Shown: positions 54,839 through 64,000 of the stretch, piece by piece
Numbering within the stretch: position 1 is the stretch's first letter
Layout: each line of letters starts with the position of its first letter
Origin: Papaver somniferum
Taxonomy: Eukaryota; Streptophyta; Magnoliopsida; Ranunculales; Papaveraceae
NCBI RefSeq assembly: GCF_003573695.1
Contig: NC_039362.1
Span: 116,601,120 to 116,665,119, forward strand
DNA length: 64,000 nt
Direction: 5' to 3'
The notes under the pieces: model-generated
Told to the model about the DNA's origin: nothing
Databases searched by the model: none
What the model saw: the letters and a program-made list of their open reading frames with translations, nothing else
Position numbers and translations under genes: made by a program

Positions 54839-57682
54839 TGTTAGAGCATTGCTCGGTTGAACCCACCAAGCATTGGTATGTCAAAGTTTGGTTGTCATAT
54901 TTTAGTGAACCAAAATTCATTTAAAGAGTCGCTTGATTATTTACTAGAGTCAACTTCGTATAGGTTAGCTAGAAAGTTGTTAGGATATGAGACTTACAAG
55001 TATTACTCGAACACTTGAAGAATGCGAAGAAGTAAAGAGATACATCGACGACATCATTCTTCCTCTTGAGGTTAGTAATATTTTGACTTGAACTGTTTCA
55101 TTCCTAACGTATCTTTCAAGTCGTGCTATATTGAAAACATAACTCGAAGCCGTGAATGATTATACTCTAGTTAGACGTAGTATTAAGGAATTATAATACG
55201 AAGTATAACGCCTATCTTTTGAACTTTGTATATAAGACATCAACATAATCGTATGAATGCTATTGTGATTATTTATGGGTATGGGTGAAGATTTCTTCCT
55301 ATGAAACAATGTTTTACATTCTCTTAAAGGAAATACAATTCATAAACTTGTTTTGTGAATGGAAAGGGAAATCGCTAAACTTATTGGTATTGTTATTCAT
55401 TGCGAATCTTTGGATTACCAATATGTGTGTTTAGTATAATCGCTCATAACTTTTTTATGTATCTTGGTAAAACTATTCACAATGCCTGACTTATGTATCG
55501 GTATGACTTTTATTAGTGAAACCAATATTAAGTAATCACCTGAGATGGTATGATCGATATTTGTAATTGGTGTGACCATTCCTAGTCATTGGGTAACCGA
55601 TCCTAGAACTTGGTGGGACTAATCACACGATGTGTAATCGATCCTTGTAGTAGGTTAACAAGTTTTAGTAATTGGTGTAACCGATCCTAAAACTTGTGCA
55701 ACCGATCACAAGTAAGTACCATAAATAAGTGGTAACCGATCCTGGTACTTAGTTAGACATTTTTTGGAAACTAGTGTAACCGACCCTAGTAGCCACTTGG
55801 AGGTAGAACCGAAATTTGTATTTGGTATAACCGTTAAACCCATGAATGGTGATTGAATGTTTTTGATCAATCACATAATTCTTGGAAATCAAATAAACCA
55901 ATTCTAAACTTGTTTGGAAGTGTGGAAAATCGGTTCCAAGATTGTAAATATGAAAAAGGATTTACAAAGTAAAGATGTCGACATACTTTGAATATGTGCA
56001 ATAATCTTATTTATTATTGTTCAAAGATATTCCATAATAACTAAAGGATAATCCCGGATCGAAATAAATTGAGAATCTTTTAATTAAGGTTTTTAGTTTT
56101 ATATGCTTTTAAGTTCCAGCGATTAAATGCATATCTTTAGAAAATAAAAATTGGTAATGTGCATTTACTAATTGGAGATTTTCTACTGAGATTTCGGTCA
56201 ATATTTGGACAGAGCATATCCAGGAATTATGAAAACCGATTTTGGCTTTATTGCATATCGTTGAGAATATTCGGTTTTGGAAATTCCTTGGTGTCCAAAC
56301 TTCCTTGGTCTATAAATATTGAAGTTTGCATTTCGAGCAAACTAATCCTCAGAGCCAGCAAAACTACCTAGTTGTGTTGTTACTAGTGGAGCCGTCTATT
56401 CGGAGAGGAAAGTACCCTAATTAGGCGAAATCTCTTACGACCGCTCGTTTTAAAGACTTTTTTGGGATTGAGAAGCTCAACGAGTACCGTTGGTGGGAAA
56501 CTAGATAATTACATTTTATTATTAGTTTTCGATTGATTTGATTGACTAACGGTTGTTGAACTTTGATTGCACCTAGTTTGTTTATGCTTGAGAATCCTCT
56601 CTTCTGATATAAGATTCACTCAAACTAGATCGAAGTGTCGACGGGGATCTTCAGACTGTTTGTAGATCTAAAGACGTCTTGTGATTATCCATCATTAACA
56701 GACTCCGTTCTGTGTGTGATTGATCACAAGAGATTCAAGTTGTTTGTGTGCAGGTGTTTATTGAAGATGTAATAAGATTTGGAGACAAAAAAGATTTCTT
56801 ATTTGAGTTCATAATCTTTGGTGTGCACAAAACTGGATCGTCTAGGGATCCAACTATAATCGGTTTATCTTTTGATAGATTGGATTGATTAGTTGCGTAG
56901 ATCGGCATCAATACATTTCTTTGTAATTCATAATATTGATTGCATAGTCTAAACAATTACTTTGGTAGTTGTTGAATAGATTGATCTAAGAACGCGACAA
57001 AGGAGTTTATTGGTTAAACGGAAGAGCCTTTTGTCAAACTCATTTCACGTTGATTGAAAAGAGTTGTTACAGAACAGATTTGTTGTTCCTTTACTGTTTG
57101 GAATACAAACCAAAGGAATTGTTCCAAGTGCGTGACTTATTGCAAGTTGGAGGCGCATGGATACTGAGGGAACTAGGTGAACTATAGGTTTAGTTGCTTG
57201 GTCTCAACTATACGAAGTTGGTTTAGATTTTGTATAACGGCTTAATTCTGAGAGTATTCAATTCTGGACAAGGTCCCTGGATTTTTCTGCATTTGCGGTT
57301 TCCTCGTTAACAAAATCTTACTGTGTCTTTTACTTTTCTATTTCAGCAATTATAATTGTTTTTATTATAATTAGAAGTAAAATACACAAAGGTTAATTCC
57401 TAATTACTTGATAGCAATCCTATAATGTTTGGTTAAGTCCCAACCGATTATTAAGTGATCATACTTCGTTGTTGCAATCTCTCGATATTGAATCCATAGT
57501 CAATCACACAAGTTATCTTGTTGTCGTATTGTCTCGATCTCGTATCCATAGACGATCACTCAAAGTGTGAACTGATTCGTTGTATTGTCTCGAATCAGTC
57601 CATAGACAATCACTTTCAGAGAAAGGACTTATAGGTGGAAAAGTTTTAGATTGAGGTATATTTGGGTACCCTCGTCTTTTCA
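54839..57682 (+). repeat. SIRE-like 3' LTR, intact
   Basis: 2844 bp, uninterrupted. TGTTAGAGC at the start, CGTCTTTTCA at the end, then target duplication AAAGC. TATA box at about 56311-56318. Confidence 0.95.
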
Positions 57683-57687
57683 AAAGC

Positions 57688-58167
57688 GCTCAAAATCTTC
57701 TCGAGTGATGAAACTTGCTGATTCCCTTGCTGGTGGGTCATTGCAGACTTCATCATCTTCGACGATGTGGATTGGGGAGATTTCAGGATCAGCAGTTGAG
57801 GATGTTTCCTTAGCCCTTCCTTTGCTTAGACAACAGCTTGTCTGTCAGAGTCTTGAGATGGGTGCATAACTCTTTCTGTGTTGCCGCCATATCTGTCTGA
57901 ATCTTGGTAAGAATTTCCTGAACCTTCATGAGGTCGTCAATGGTAGATGGATCTTCTCTGATTTCTTCACGAGATCGGCCGAAGAGAGGATTGTTTCATG
58001 TACCAATGTTGGTTTCAGTATGGACGCTGGTATTGTTAATTTGAGGGGCAGTATCAGTGGCGTTGTTGTTGAAAACGGGAAGAGTGACTAGAGTACCATC
58101 ATTATTGTTGCTAGTGCTATCACCGTTTGGGTTAGGATTTGTAAATGAACCTGACCTAAGATCAACC
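57688..58167 (-). pseudogene. Outer gypsy gag, N-terminal part
   Basis: On the minus strand ATG at 58167 reads MVDLRSGSFTNPNPNGDSTS. It has one TGA at about 57996, goes on in the same frame (SREEIREDPSTIDDLMKVQE), loses frame near 57840, and ends at the copia insertion. The last residues before the insertion and the first after it (34191) are in one frame once one copy of AAAGC is discounted, so the two pieces were one gag. Confidence 0.8.
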
Positions 58168-58204
58168 ATTTTGACGAATTGAAATTGCAACCGAGAGATT
58201 AATC

Positions 58205-58224
58205 TCCCACTGTGGTCGCCAATC
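58205..58224 (-). promoter_or_regulatory. Outer gypsy primer-binding site
   Basis: On the minus strand ATTGGCGACCACAGTGGGA follows the LTR end TTAACA; TTGGCGAC-type sites are common in plant gypsy elements. Confidence 0.78.
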
Positions 58225-59089
58225 TGTTAATAGGGAAAAACGATTTGCTGGTTTTTTAGGAAATGGAGAGACGACCGTGCGGACGGAGACTCCTCAACCG
58301 AGAAAACTGCCTAACCTCAAACAGAAGCACTGCACGGGAGTGCTTTGAGTTCGAGAGATCAAATTGTAGGACTCCGGCCTAAACCAAGAATTCAGTCACA
58401 AAGAGGGAATATGGTTGATTTGTAGGAGGGAAGCTGAGAAGTGTGTGAGATCAATGGTGATCAACGAATGTGAATGTATTATAGGTTTTCGCAAATGAAC
58501 AGCTGGGTTCGAACAAGTTTGAATTCTGATCAATTGAGAGAGATTGTTTCTCACACGATGATTTTTAGTTATACGATAGATGTTGTCCGTATGTTACCAG
58601 TCTTGTTCTCAATCATGGATTCAGAAACTTATTTATATTGCTAGAATTTAAACACATTGATCTCCAATAAGTGTGGCGGTTGATCGAGTGAAAGAGTGGA
58701 AAAGTGGGAAATCGTGGTTTAACCAGTTCCAGGTCGTGAGGAGACTTGGTTGATTTTCCACCCACTACTTTGCTAACTCCATCAACTGCTTGCACGACTT
58801 ACTCACATTTCTCATCGTGGATGAACACACGTGTCTTAGGCCGCCGGACCAAAACCCTAATTAATATCCCTCATGTGACGTTATTGATTTCTCATGAACG
58901 TGGAGTCTGCAAGGCAGACGTGTATTTAATTAATCAATTGTTAACTTGATTAGACAATGAGTCTAAGTATTTTTCAGTCGAGCATGATTGTCGAATGCTC
59001 TAGGATTCATGGATTGAACATGTCTGCTGGGACGTATAGTTCTCTAATGAATGATGTTGATAATTGAATCAACATGATGGACATTGAGA

Positions 59090-59650
59090 GTCTGAGCAAA
59101 TATTGCTCGTCTGAGAAAATATTGCTCGTATTATGAATTGATGAATTAATGAATATTGATAGTTAAATAAATATTGCTCGTCTGACCAAATATTGCTCAT
59201 TTGATAAATTACTGAATATTGATAGTTGACTCAATATTCCTCGTATGAGCAAATATTTCTCATTTGATGAATTACTGAATATTGATAGTTGACTCAATAT
59301 TCCTCGTCTGAGCAAATATTGCTCATTTGATGAATTACTGAATATTGATAGTTGAATCAATATTCCTCGTCTGAGCAAATATTGTTCATTTGATGAATTA
59401 ATGAATATTGATAGTTGAATCAATATTTCTCGTCTGAGCAAATATTCATTTGATGAATTACTGAATATCGATAGTTGAATCAGTATTCCTCGTTTGAGAA
59501 AATATTGCTCATTTGATGAATTACTGAATATTGATAATTGAATCAATATTCCTTGTCTGAGCAAATATTTCTCATTTGATGAATTACTGAATATTGATAG
59601 TTGAATCAATATTCCTCGTCTGAGCAAATATTACTCATTTGATGAATTAT
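59090..59650. repeat. About nine tandem copies of a 60-63-bp repeat
   Basis: The unit contains TGATGAATTACTGAATATTG, ATAGTTGAATCAATATTC and CTCGTCTGAGCAAATATTGC. Because the unit is near a multiple of three, the minus strand stays open for 155 codons (ILIQLSIFSNSSNEQYLLRR repeats), which is a by-product of the repeat and not a gene. Confidence 0.92.
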
Positions 59651-60964
59651 TGGTAGCATGACCAGATAAAATATTAATTAAAATATTGGTAGCTGGACCA
59701 ATTTTTATATAATTAATCAAGATGTTGATTGCTGGACAACCATAAAATTATTAGCGTTTGAACTTGCTCAGAATTATGATTTGCAGAGCATTCAGTTCGA
59801 AACCCTAATTTTGATCGATTGTCGATCAGTTGATGATTTTACTGAAAATAAATCACTGAATGAAGGAGGGGCTGGATACATAGGATGATGGCCGACCATG
59901 TAGCAGCCAAGTGCTCAAGTGAGCATACACCAAAGTCCTTTGTTGACCAGTTGGTGAAAGGATGATCAAATGTTGGTTTAATCATTTATTAAAATAGAGC
60001 TCGTCTGAGCATTAGGTAATAAAACCTAATTATGGATAGATGAGGACCAGCCAAGGGGTCATGGGACCGGCCCTTGGTGGTCGATTGAGCAAATTCCAAG
60101 TTGGTTGGAGAGAGTTTGGACCCAATATGAACTGTTGAGAGCTAATTAGGTCAAAATTATGAAAAAGTGTGGGACCGACTCCTTCCAAGCCTAAGGGCCG
60201 TCCTTGGTCGGTCAAGGTGGCACGCCCGTGTCACCATACTTCCCGTGTCTCAGTCCTGAGAGTTTTGGTATTTTCTGGTGCGCGTTTGAGGAATATTTTG
60301 GATTTTCAGAAGAGTTTGATCTTGACTGAAACTCTCAATTTTGCTCGAATGAGAAAGTAGAACTTTTAATTTTGACGTGAGAAGCCTAGTCGGTCATGTG
60401 ACCATTTGACTTTTTGGCTTTTTCATGGTTTGAGCAATATTTGAGAAAATATTGAAAAACTAGGGTTTTTGCTCAAACGATGGAGTTTCATGAGATGAAG
60501 GCAATAATAATATGAGAAAATAAGGAATTGTAAGGTGTAGGACTGGTCACGGCTAGGGCATGCCCGGCCGGCTAGGTGGCCCGGTCCCGTGACACCTTTC
60601 CCTATTTTTTACTATTTTTTCATGGTTTGAAGGAAAATATGGAGAAACTAAGCGTTTTGCTCAAACGAGGGAGTTTGCTCAAATGAAGGAGTCTTCATGA
60701 GATGAGGAAAAATTAAAAAAAATATATAAAATAATGGAAAAAGGTGCGGGACCGGCCATGGCGGCATGACCGGACGGTCGGTGGGCCCGTTCCCCTTAGG
60801 CGCCTCTTTATTATTGTATTGATATTATTTTTCTCCCTATTTTGCACAGTTTTCCTTGTTTGTCCATATTTTTGAATGCTCGTTCGTGTGTTCGGGTGCT
60901 CGTCTGTGCATTATTGTTAAGTACACTAGCACCATTTTCTCGGGACTTACTCGATGGTGGCCCA

Positions 60965-61165
60965 GATGCCTGATCGGTGAATATTTATTACTAATTCATG
61001 AAATTCAGCTGAGAATGATTCATGAAACGGATTAATAAAATCATTTGAGTATTTATTACTAATTTATGAAATTCAGCTGAGAATGATTCATGAAACAGAG
61101 TAATAAAATGAGTTGAGTATCTATTACTAATCCATGGAATCCAGCTGAGGATCAGCCATGAAAAA
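60965..61165. repeat. Three tandem copies of a roughly 68-bp repeat
   Basis: Unit with TATTTATTACTAATTCATGA, AATTCAGCTGAGAATGATTC and ATGAAACRGANTAATAAAAT. The third copy is more diverged. Confidence 0.85.
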
Positions 61166-61269
61166 GAGTAATGAGATAGAATGGATTATTTTCTAGGAAT
61201 TCAGTTGATGAATGACACGCTAGAATTAACCTATTTGCAGAATTGAGATATGAGATAATTGAAGCATCA

Positions 61270-61500
61270 TACTCGTTCTGAGGGGGCGTATAGTCAGGGA
61301 ACAATGAATAGTGTGATGTCCTGAAGGCGTTAGGCTCTATACTAGCATACAATATGCCTAGGAGCCGCCCAATCATTAAGAGATTCTATACACTGTCTCT
61401 CTACGTAGTCAGGGAACAACGAGCAGCGTGACGTCCTGAAGACGTTAGGCTCTATACTAGCATGCAATATGTCTAGTAGCCTCCCAATCATTTTGATTCT
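61270..61500. repeat. Two tandem copies of a roughly 120-bp repeat
   Basis: Both contain GTAGTCAGGGAACAA-like, GTGACGTCCTGAAG and GTTAGGCTCTATACTAGCAT, then GCC(G/T)CCCAATCATT. Confidence 0.85.
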
Positions 61501-61726
61501 ATGTAGAGGTGATGATGAAATGTGTGAAACATCGAAAACTCAGCTGAGAGGCCTTCCGAGATACATATTCATCATAGCTCTGAGAGGAAGTTCGCTCAGT
61601 CAGAGATCGTGAATGGTTCACGGATCATAAAATATGAATTGTCACATACATTCCTGAAGCCGGGCCAGAAACATGCAGTAACATGATTTTATGATTTTAG
61701 CCTTTATTGAAAATCTACCATCAACA

Positions 61727-62016
61727 GTGTCTAATCTAGTCATGCGACAATGTCTCATAGATAAAAAGGTGAAAACTTGAGAAATGGGTGGTTCAGTCTT
61801 CACTTGCCTTTTTTGAAGAAGTTCTCCAGAGCTCCTGTTGATCTTCGCCTTCAAATGGTAGAACATAGTGATATCCGATTCTCAACTACACACTTTTATC
61901 CTAATCCGAGACTTGAGTAAATGTAGACTAGAAATCAAGATATAGTTTTGACAACTAAATTTGACAACAATCTTAAGATAATAACACTTGTGAGTTCGAC
62001 CGAGCAATGTTATAAT
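61727..62016 (-). repeat. Degenerate copia LTR end
   Basis: On the minus strand ACATTGCTCGGTCGAACTCA resembles the SIRE-like LTR start. The segment matches 63480-63718 loosely (TAGACTAGAAATCAAGATAT is shared exactly). Confidence 0.55.
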
Positions 62017-63479
62017 AGTATCCCTCTACAGGCTAGAGCTTGAGGTTTTTGTATTGCAGTGAACAAGCATAGACATTATGCCGAATCATAATCCTTTTAA
62101 AAGTTAAAATTCAATATCATGCATCTAATGGATCCGACACTTTGGTCACAATCTTTTTCGTGTAGCCATATCATACCCGTCCAAAAATAAAATAAAATGG
62201 TGTAGCCATATGTCAATCTTTTGTCATGTTTGATAAAAATGTGTATATTTCTTAGTATATGCGTGTCTAATAAACCATATACTATGGACACATAAACAAA
62301 CAAGGTGGATAAATAAATCCTTGTTCCGTCAAGGATTAATATGTGTGTCTATTTCCATCCAGCACATATATAATTATTTAATGTGGTAATATACGCATCT
62401 ATGGTCACATGTGATGGGTTTAGACTTCAACCCATGACCAAAAGGTCCCTTATGGCTACAGTTGATGGGATTAAGTTTAAACCCATGACCAAGTGGTGCA
62501 CTATGGCTACAAGGTAACACAAAACGTGGTTATAGTTATACAATTGACCAGGAGCCACGCAGATAACCCGAAACGTGGCTGGGTTGTAAACCAAAAAGCG
62601 TAGCCTATGTGAAGATTTGTACTAGTGAGCATATAGAAGATTTCAATATTTCTCAATAGGTAAAACTGTATACATCCTTTTGATAGTTGGCATAATAAAA
62701 CCTCTCGCAAAAGAATTTTTTTCCTTTCGATTTATGCATTCTCTAAATACTAGAGAAGGCATAGGACTATAGACTTCAATTATACATATATATGTAGAAC
62801 AATTACTTGAAACCTCACACTTTGCTCTCTTTATGCCTCGTCTCACTCTGTTAATGAGAGAACTAAGATAAGAGATTCTTTTGTCAATATTAATATGAAT
62901 TACCTCTCTGTCGAAGCATGAATCAGTAACTCTGTGGTCCGAAAAGGCCTTCTTCAAATGGCGTATTTTGAAATTATCCTTTTTAATCTCATCAGTCTTG
63001 AAAGAAACAACACAATTAATAATATGTTGGAATGTCCTTTGTGAAACACACAATTTTAAACTCCCAAGTATTCGAGCACAATCCTTTGAACTATGTTCAG
63101 TTGATCTATAACCTCCAATTTTACCATTACTGATAGTACTGAACTTGCGGTTTGCGAACTGATTTGCCAACCTTCCATGTATTTCTGAAACTTAGATATC
63201 TATGGTTTGCGGACTAGTTCGGCAACCTTCCCTGAGCAGAAATATCAAAAGTTCATATTTCTCTCTTATGATGTTTGAAACATTCACAAATGATAAAATC
63301 ATTCGCATGGTCAATTTTCAATTGATCCACAAATTAATTCATAGAACTAATATTGTTAAAGATCGTTGAACATCTTTGATAAATCATATTTCGAGATTTT
63401 CACAAGACAAGCTTGACTCGAAACTTCTTCTTTGTAAATATACTAGAAGTCATACGACGTAGTCTTAACCAGATAGAAT
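62017..63479. other. Repeat-derived sequence, no gene recognised
   Basis: Includes two copies of a roughly 55-bp unit at 62405-62512 (GATGGG-TTWA-AACCCATGACCAA ... TATGGCTACA), several ACGTGGC/GCGTAGC words to 62605, and ends of unknown LTR sequence. The open frame at 62643-63170 (minus strand) has no recognisable features. Confidence 0.45.
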
Positions 63480-63718
63480 GGTAAGATAGTGAGTAAATAG
63501 AATGGTTCAGTTTTCACATACCTTATACAAAAGTTCTCCAAATGTCTTCGTTGATCTTCAGTATTCAAGGGTGATCTCTGGTACTCGACTACAAATTTTA
63601 ATCTAGTCTGACACTTGACTAAGTAGACTAGAAATCAAGATATACTTTTGATCACCTAACATTGACAACAAGCTTGAGATAGCAAAGCTTGTGGCTTCAA
63701 TTGAGCATTGCTTTAACA
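63480..63718 (-). repeat. 3' LTR end of a second SIRE-like copia element
   Basis: On the minus strand the LTR starts TGTTAAAGCAATGCTCAATT (boundary 63718). Its left extent is uncertain. Confidence 0.65.
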
Positions 63719-64000
63719 ATATCCCCTTTTATCAATTTTAATGTGTCAATTTTAGTGACAAAATATTCAATACATATGAAAGTTCACCTTTCCTGGAAGT
63801 TAGGCAAATTCCAAGATAACATCCTACGGAATCATGTAGCAGTATATTCCAAAAAGTGTAGTCGTTGAGAGATCAATAATGTAATTCAAAATAGTTTACT
63901 CCTTTTTTGACACGAGTTAATAGCTTAACCTATGAGAAAATATGAGATATACGTTCTAATCACCAGAATACGATAGCAAAGAACAAATCTCACAAAAATA
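63719..64000 (-). mobile_element. 3' internal end of a second SIRE-like copia element (continues beyond the window)
   Basis: On the minus strand TTTTGTCACTAAAATTGACA then AAAAGGGGATAT precedes the LTR start, the same words as before the 3' LTR at 54839. The rest lies outside the window. Confidence 0.65.

Larger units (their letters stand above)
34197..57682 (+). mobile_element. Non-autonomous Ty1/copia SIRE-like element, interrupted by a Tat-like element
   Basis: The 5' LTR is 34197-34934 plus 48978-51085; the 3' LTR is 54839-57682. Joined, the 5' LTR is about 2846 bp, against 2844 bp for the 3' LTR. Both start TGTTAGAGCATTG. The duplication AAAGC lies at 34192-34196 and 57683-57687. The primer site ATTGGTATCAGAGC (tRNA-Met) and the AAAGGGGGAGATTG tract before the 3' LTR fit SIRE/Maximus-type copia. 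The 3.75-kb interior has two short coiled-coil ORFs and no protease, integrase or RT, so it is non-autonomous. The insertion split the outer gypsy gag. Confidence 0.93.
22202..61726 (-). mobile_element. Outer Ty3/gypsy-type LTR element, heavily interrupted
   Basis: Reading on the minus strand: 5' LTR 58225-61726, primer site ATTGGCGACCACAGTGGGAG next to it, gag from 58167, then internal sequence at 57688-58224, 30498-34191 and 22252-24473. A purine tract follows, and then the start of the 3' LTR (TGTTGATGGC, complement at 22242-22251), of which 50 bases remain before the copia LTR cut in. The last 46 bases of the 5' LTR at 61681-61726 match 22206-22251. Internal sequence totals about 6.5 kb, and only gag is recognisable. 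Two insertions (LARD2; the SIRE-like element) have clean target duplications, and joining across them restores continuity. Confidence 0.85.
58225..61726 (-). repeat. Outer gypsy 5' LTR
   Basis: About 3.5 kb; on the minus strand it starts TGTTGATGG and ends CCTATTAACA. It contains three internal tandem-repeat arrays (59090-59650, 60965-61165, 61270-61500). Confidence 0.75.

Noticed and set aside
59163..59627. A 154-residue repetitive protein on the minus strand
   Set aside because: Open only because the tandem unit length is near a multiple of three; the array lies in an LTR.
62643..63170. A 175-residue minus-strand frame
   Set aside because: No domain, no start context and no conservation signal; it lies in repeat-derived sequence.
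1..64000. tRNA genes, rRNA, plastid or mitochondrial insertions, viral integrations
   Set aside because: Looked for by eye on both strands; the tRNA-like words seen are primer-binding sites, and no viral replicase or coat motifs were seen. A tRNAscan and organelle search would settle this.

Overview
This window looks like a gene-poor, heterochromatin-like piece of a flowering-plant nuclear genome, probably a dicot. The evidence is the AT-rich sequence, the plant-type retrotransposons (tRNA-Met primer sites for copia, TGGCG-type primer sites for gypsy), a CACTA transposon, and captured exons that read as plant proteins. The species cannot be named from this sequence. I found no intact host gene, tRNA, rRNA or CRISPR array.

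Almost everything is one stack of nested transposable elements, and most borders can be fixed by target-site duplications (TSDs). Layer 1 is an outer Ty3/gypsy-type element on the minus strand. Its 5' LTR is 58225-61726, the gag start lies just left of that, and a stub of its 3' LTR remains at 22202-22251. Layer 2 has three insertions into layer 1: (a) a long copia-type LTR on the minus strand, 1207-22201, in the 3' LTR; (b) LARD2, a non-autonomous gypsy-like element, 24474-30497, TSD GTGGT; (c) a non-autonomous copia (SIRE-like) element, 34197-57682, TSD AAAGC, inside gag. Layer 3 is an 18.2-kb CACTA transposon, 2659-20907, TSD AAA, inside (a), and a Tat-like gypsy element on the minus strand, 34935-48972, inside the 5' LTR of (c). 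Layer 4 is an autonomous-type copia element, 5850-10876, TSD GTTAC, and LARD1, 12158-19276, TSD CAAAC, both inside the CACTA, plus LARD3, 39160-44214, TSD TTGAT, inside the Tat-like element.

Region by region: 1-1206 is unassigned. 1207-22201 is the copia LTR split by the CACTA. Without its passengers the CACTA is about 6.1 kb, and it carries minus-strand fragments of at least three host genes: a GRIM-19/NDUFA13-like subunit of complex I, a REV3-like DNA polymerase zeta fragment, and a long piece of a MUT9-like (casein kinase 1-type) protein kinase with recognisable exons. 22252-34196 is outer gypsy internal sequence with LARD2 in it. 34197-57682 is the SIRE-like element with its passengers. 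57688-61726 is the outer gypsy gag start, primer site and repeat-rich LTR. 61727-64000 holds degenerate copia LTR ends and the 3' end of another SIRE-like element.

The most interesting material is (1) the gene-capturing CACTA; (2) the three LARDs, which carry one related acidic protein of unknown function in place of gag-pol, followed by conserved RNA-hairpin motifs, including six near-identical stem-loops in LARD3; (3) the Tat-like element, which keeps gag and protease and a six-exon antisense gene but shows no reverse transcriptase or integrase; and (4) a segment shared between LARD2 and its left flank that implies recombination with a solo-LTR allele.
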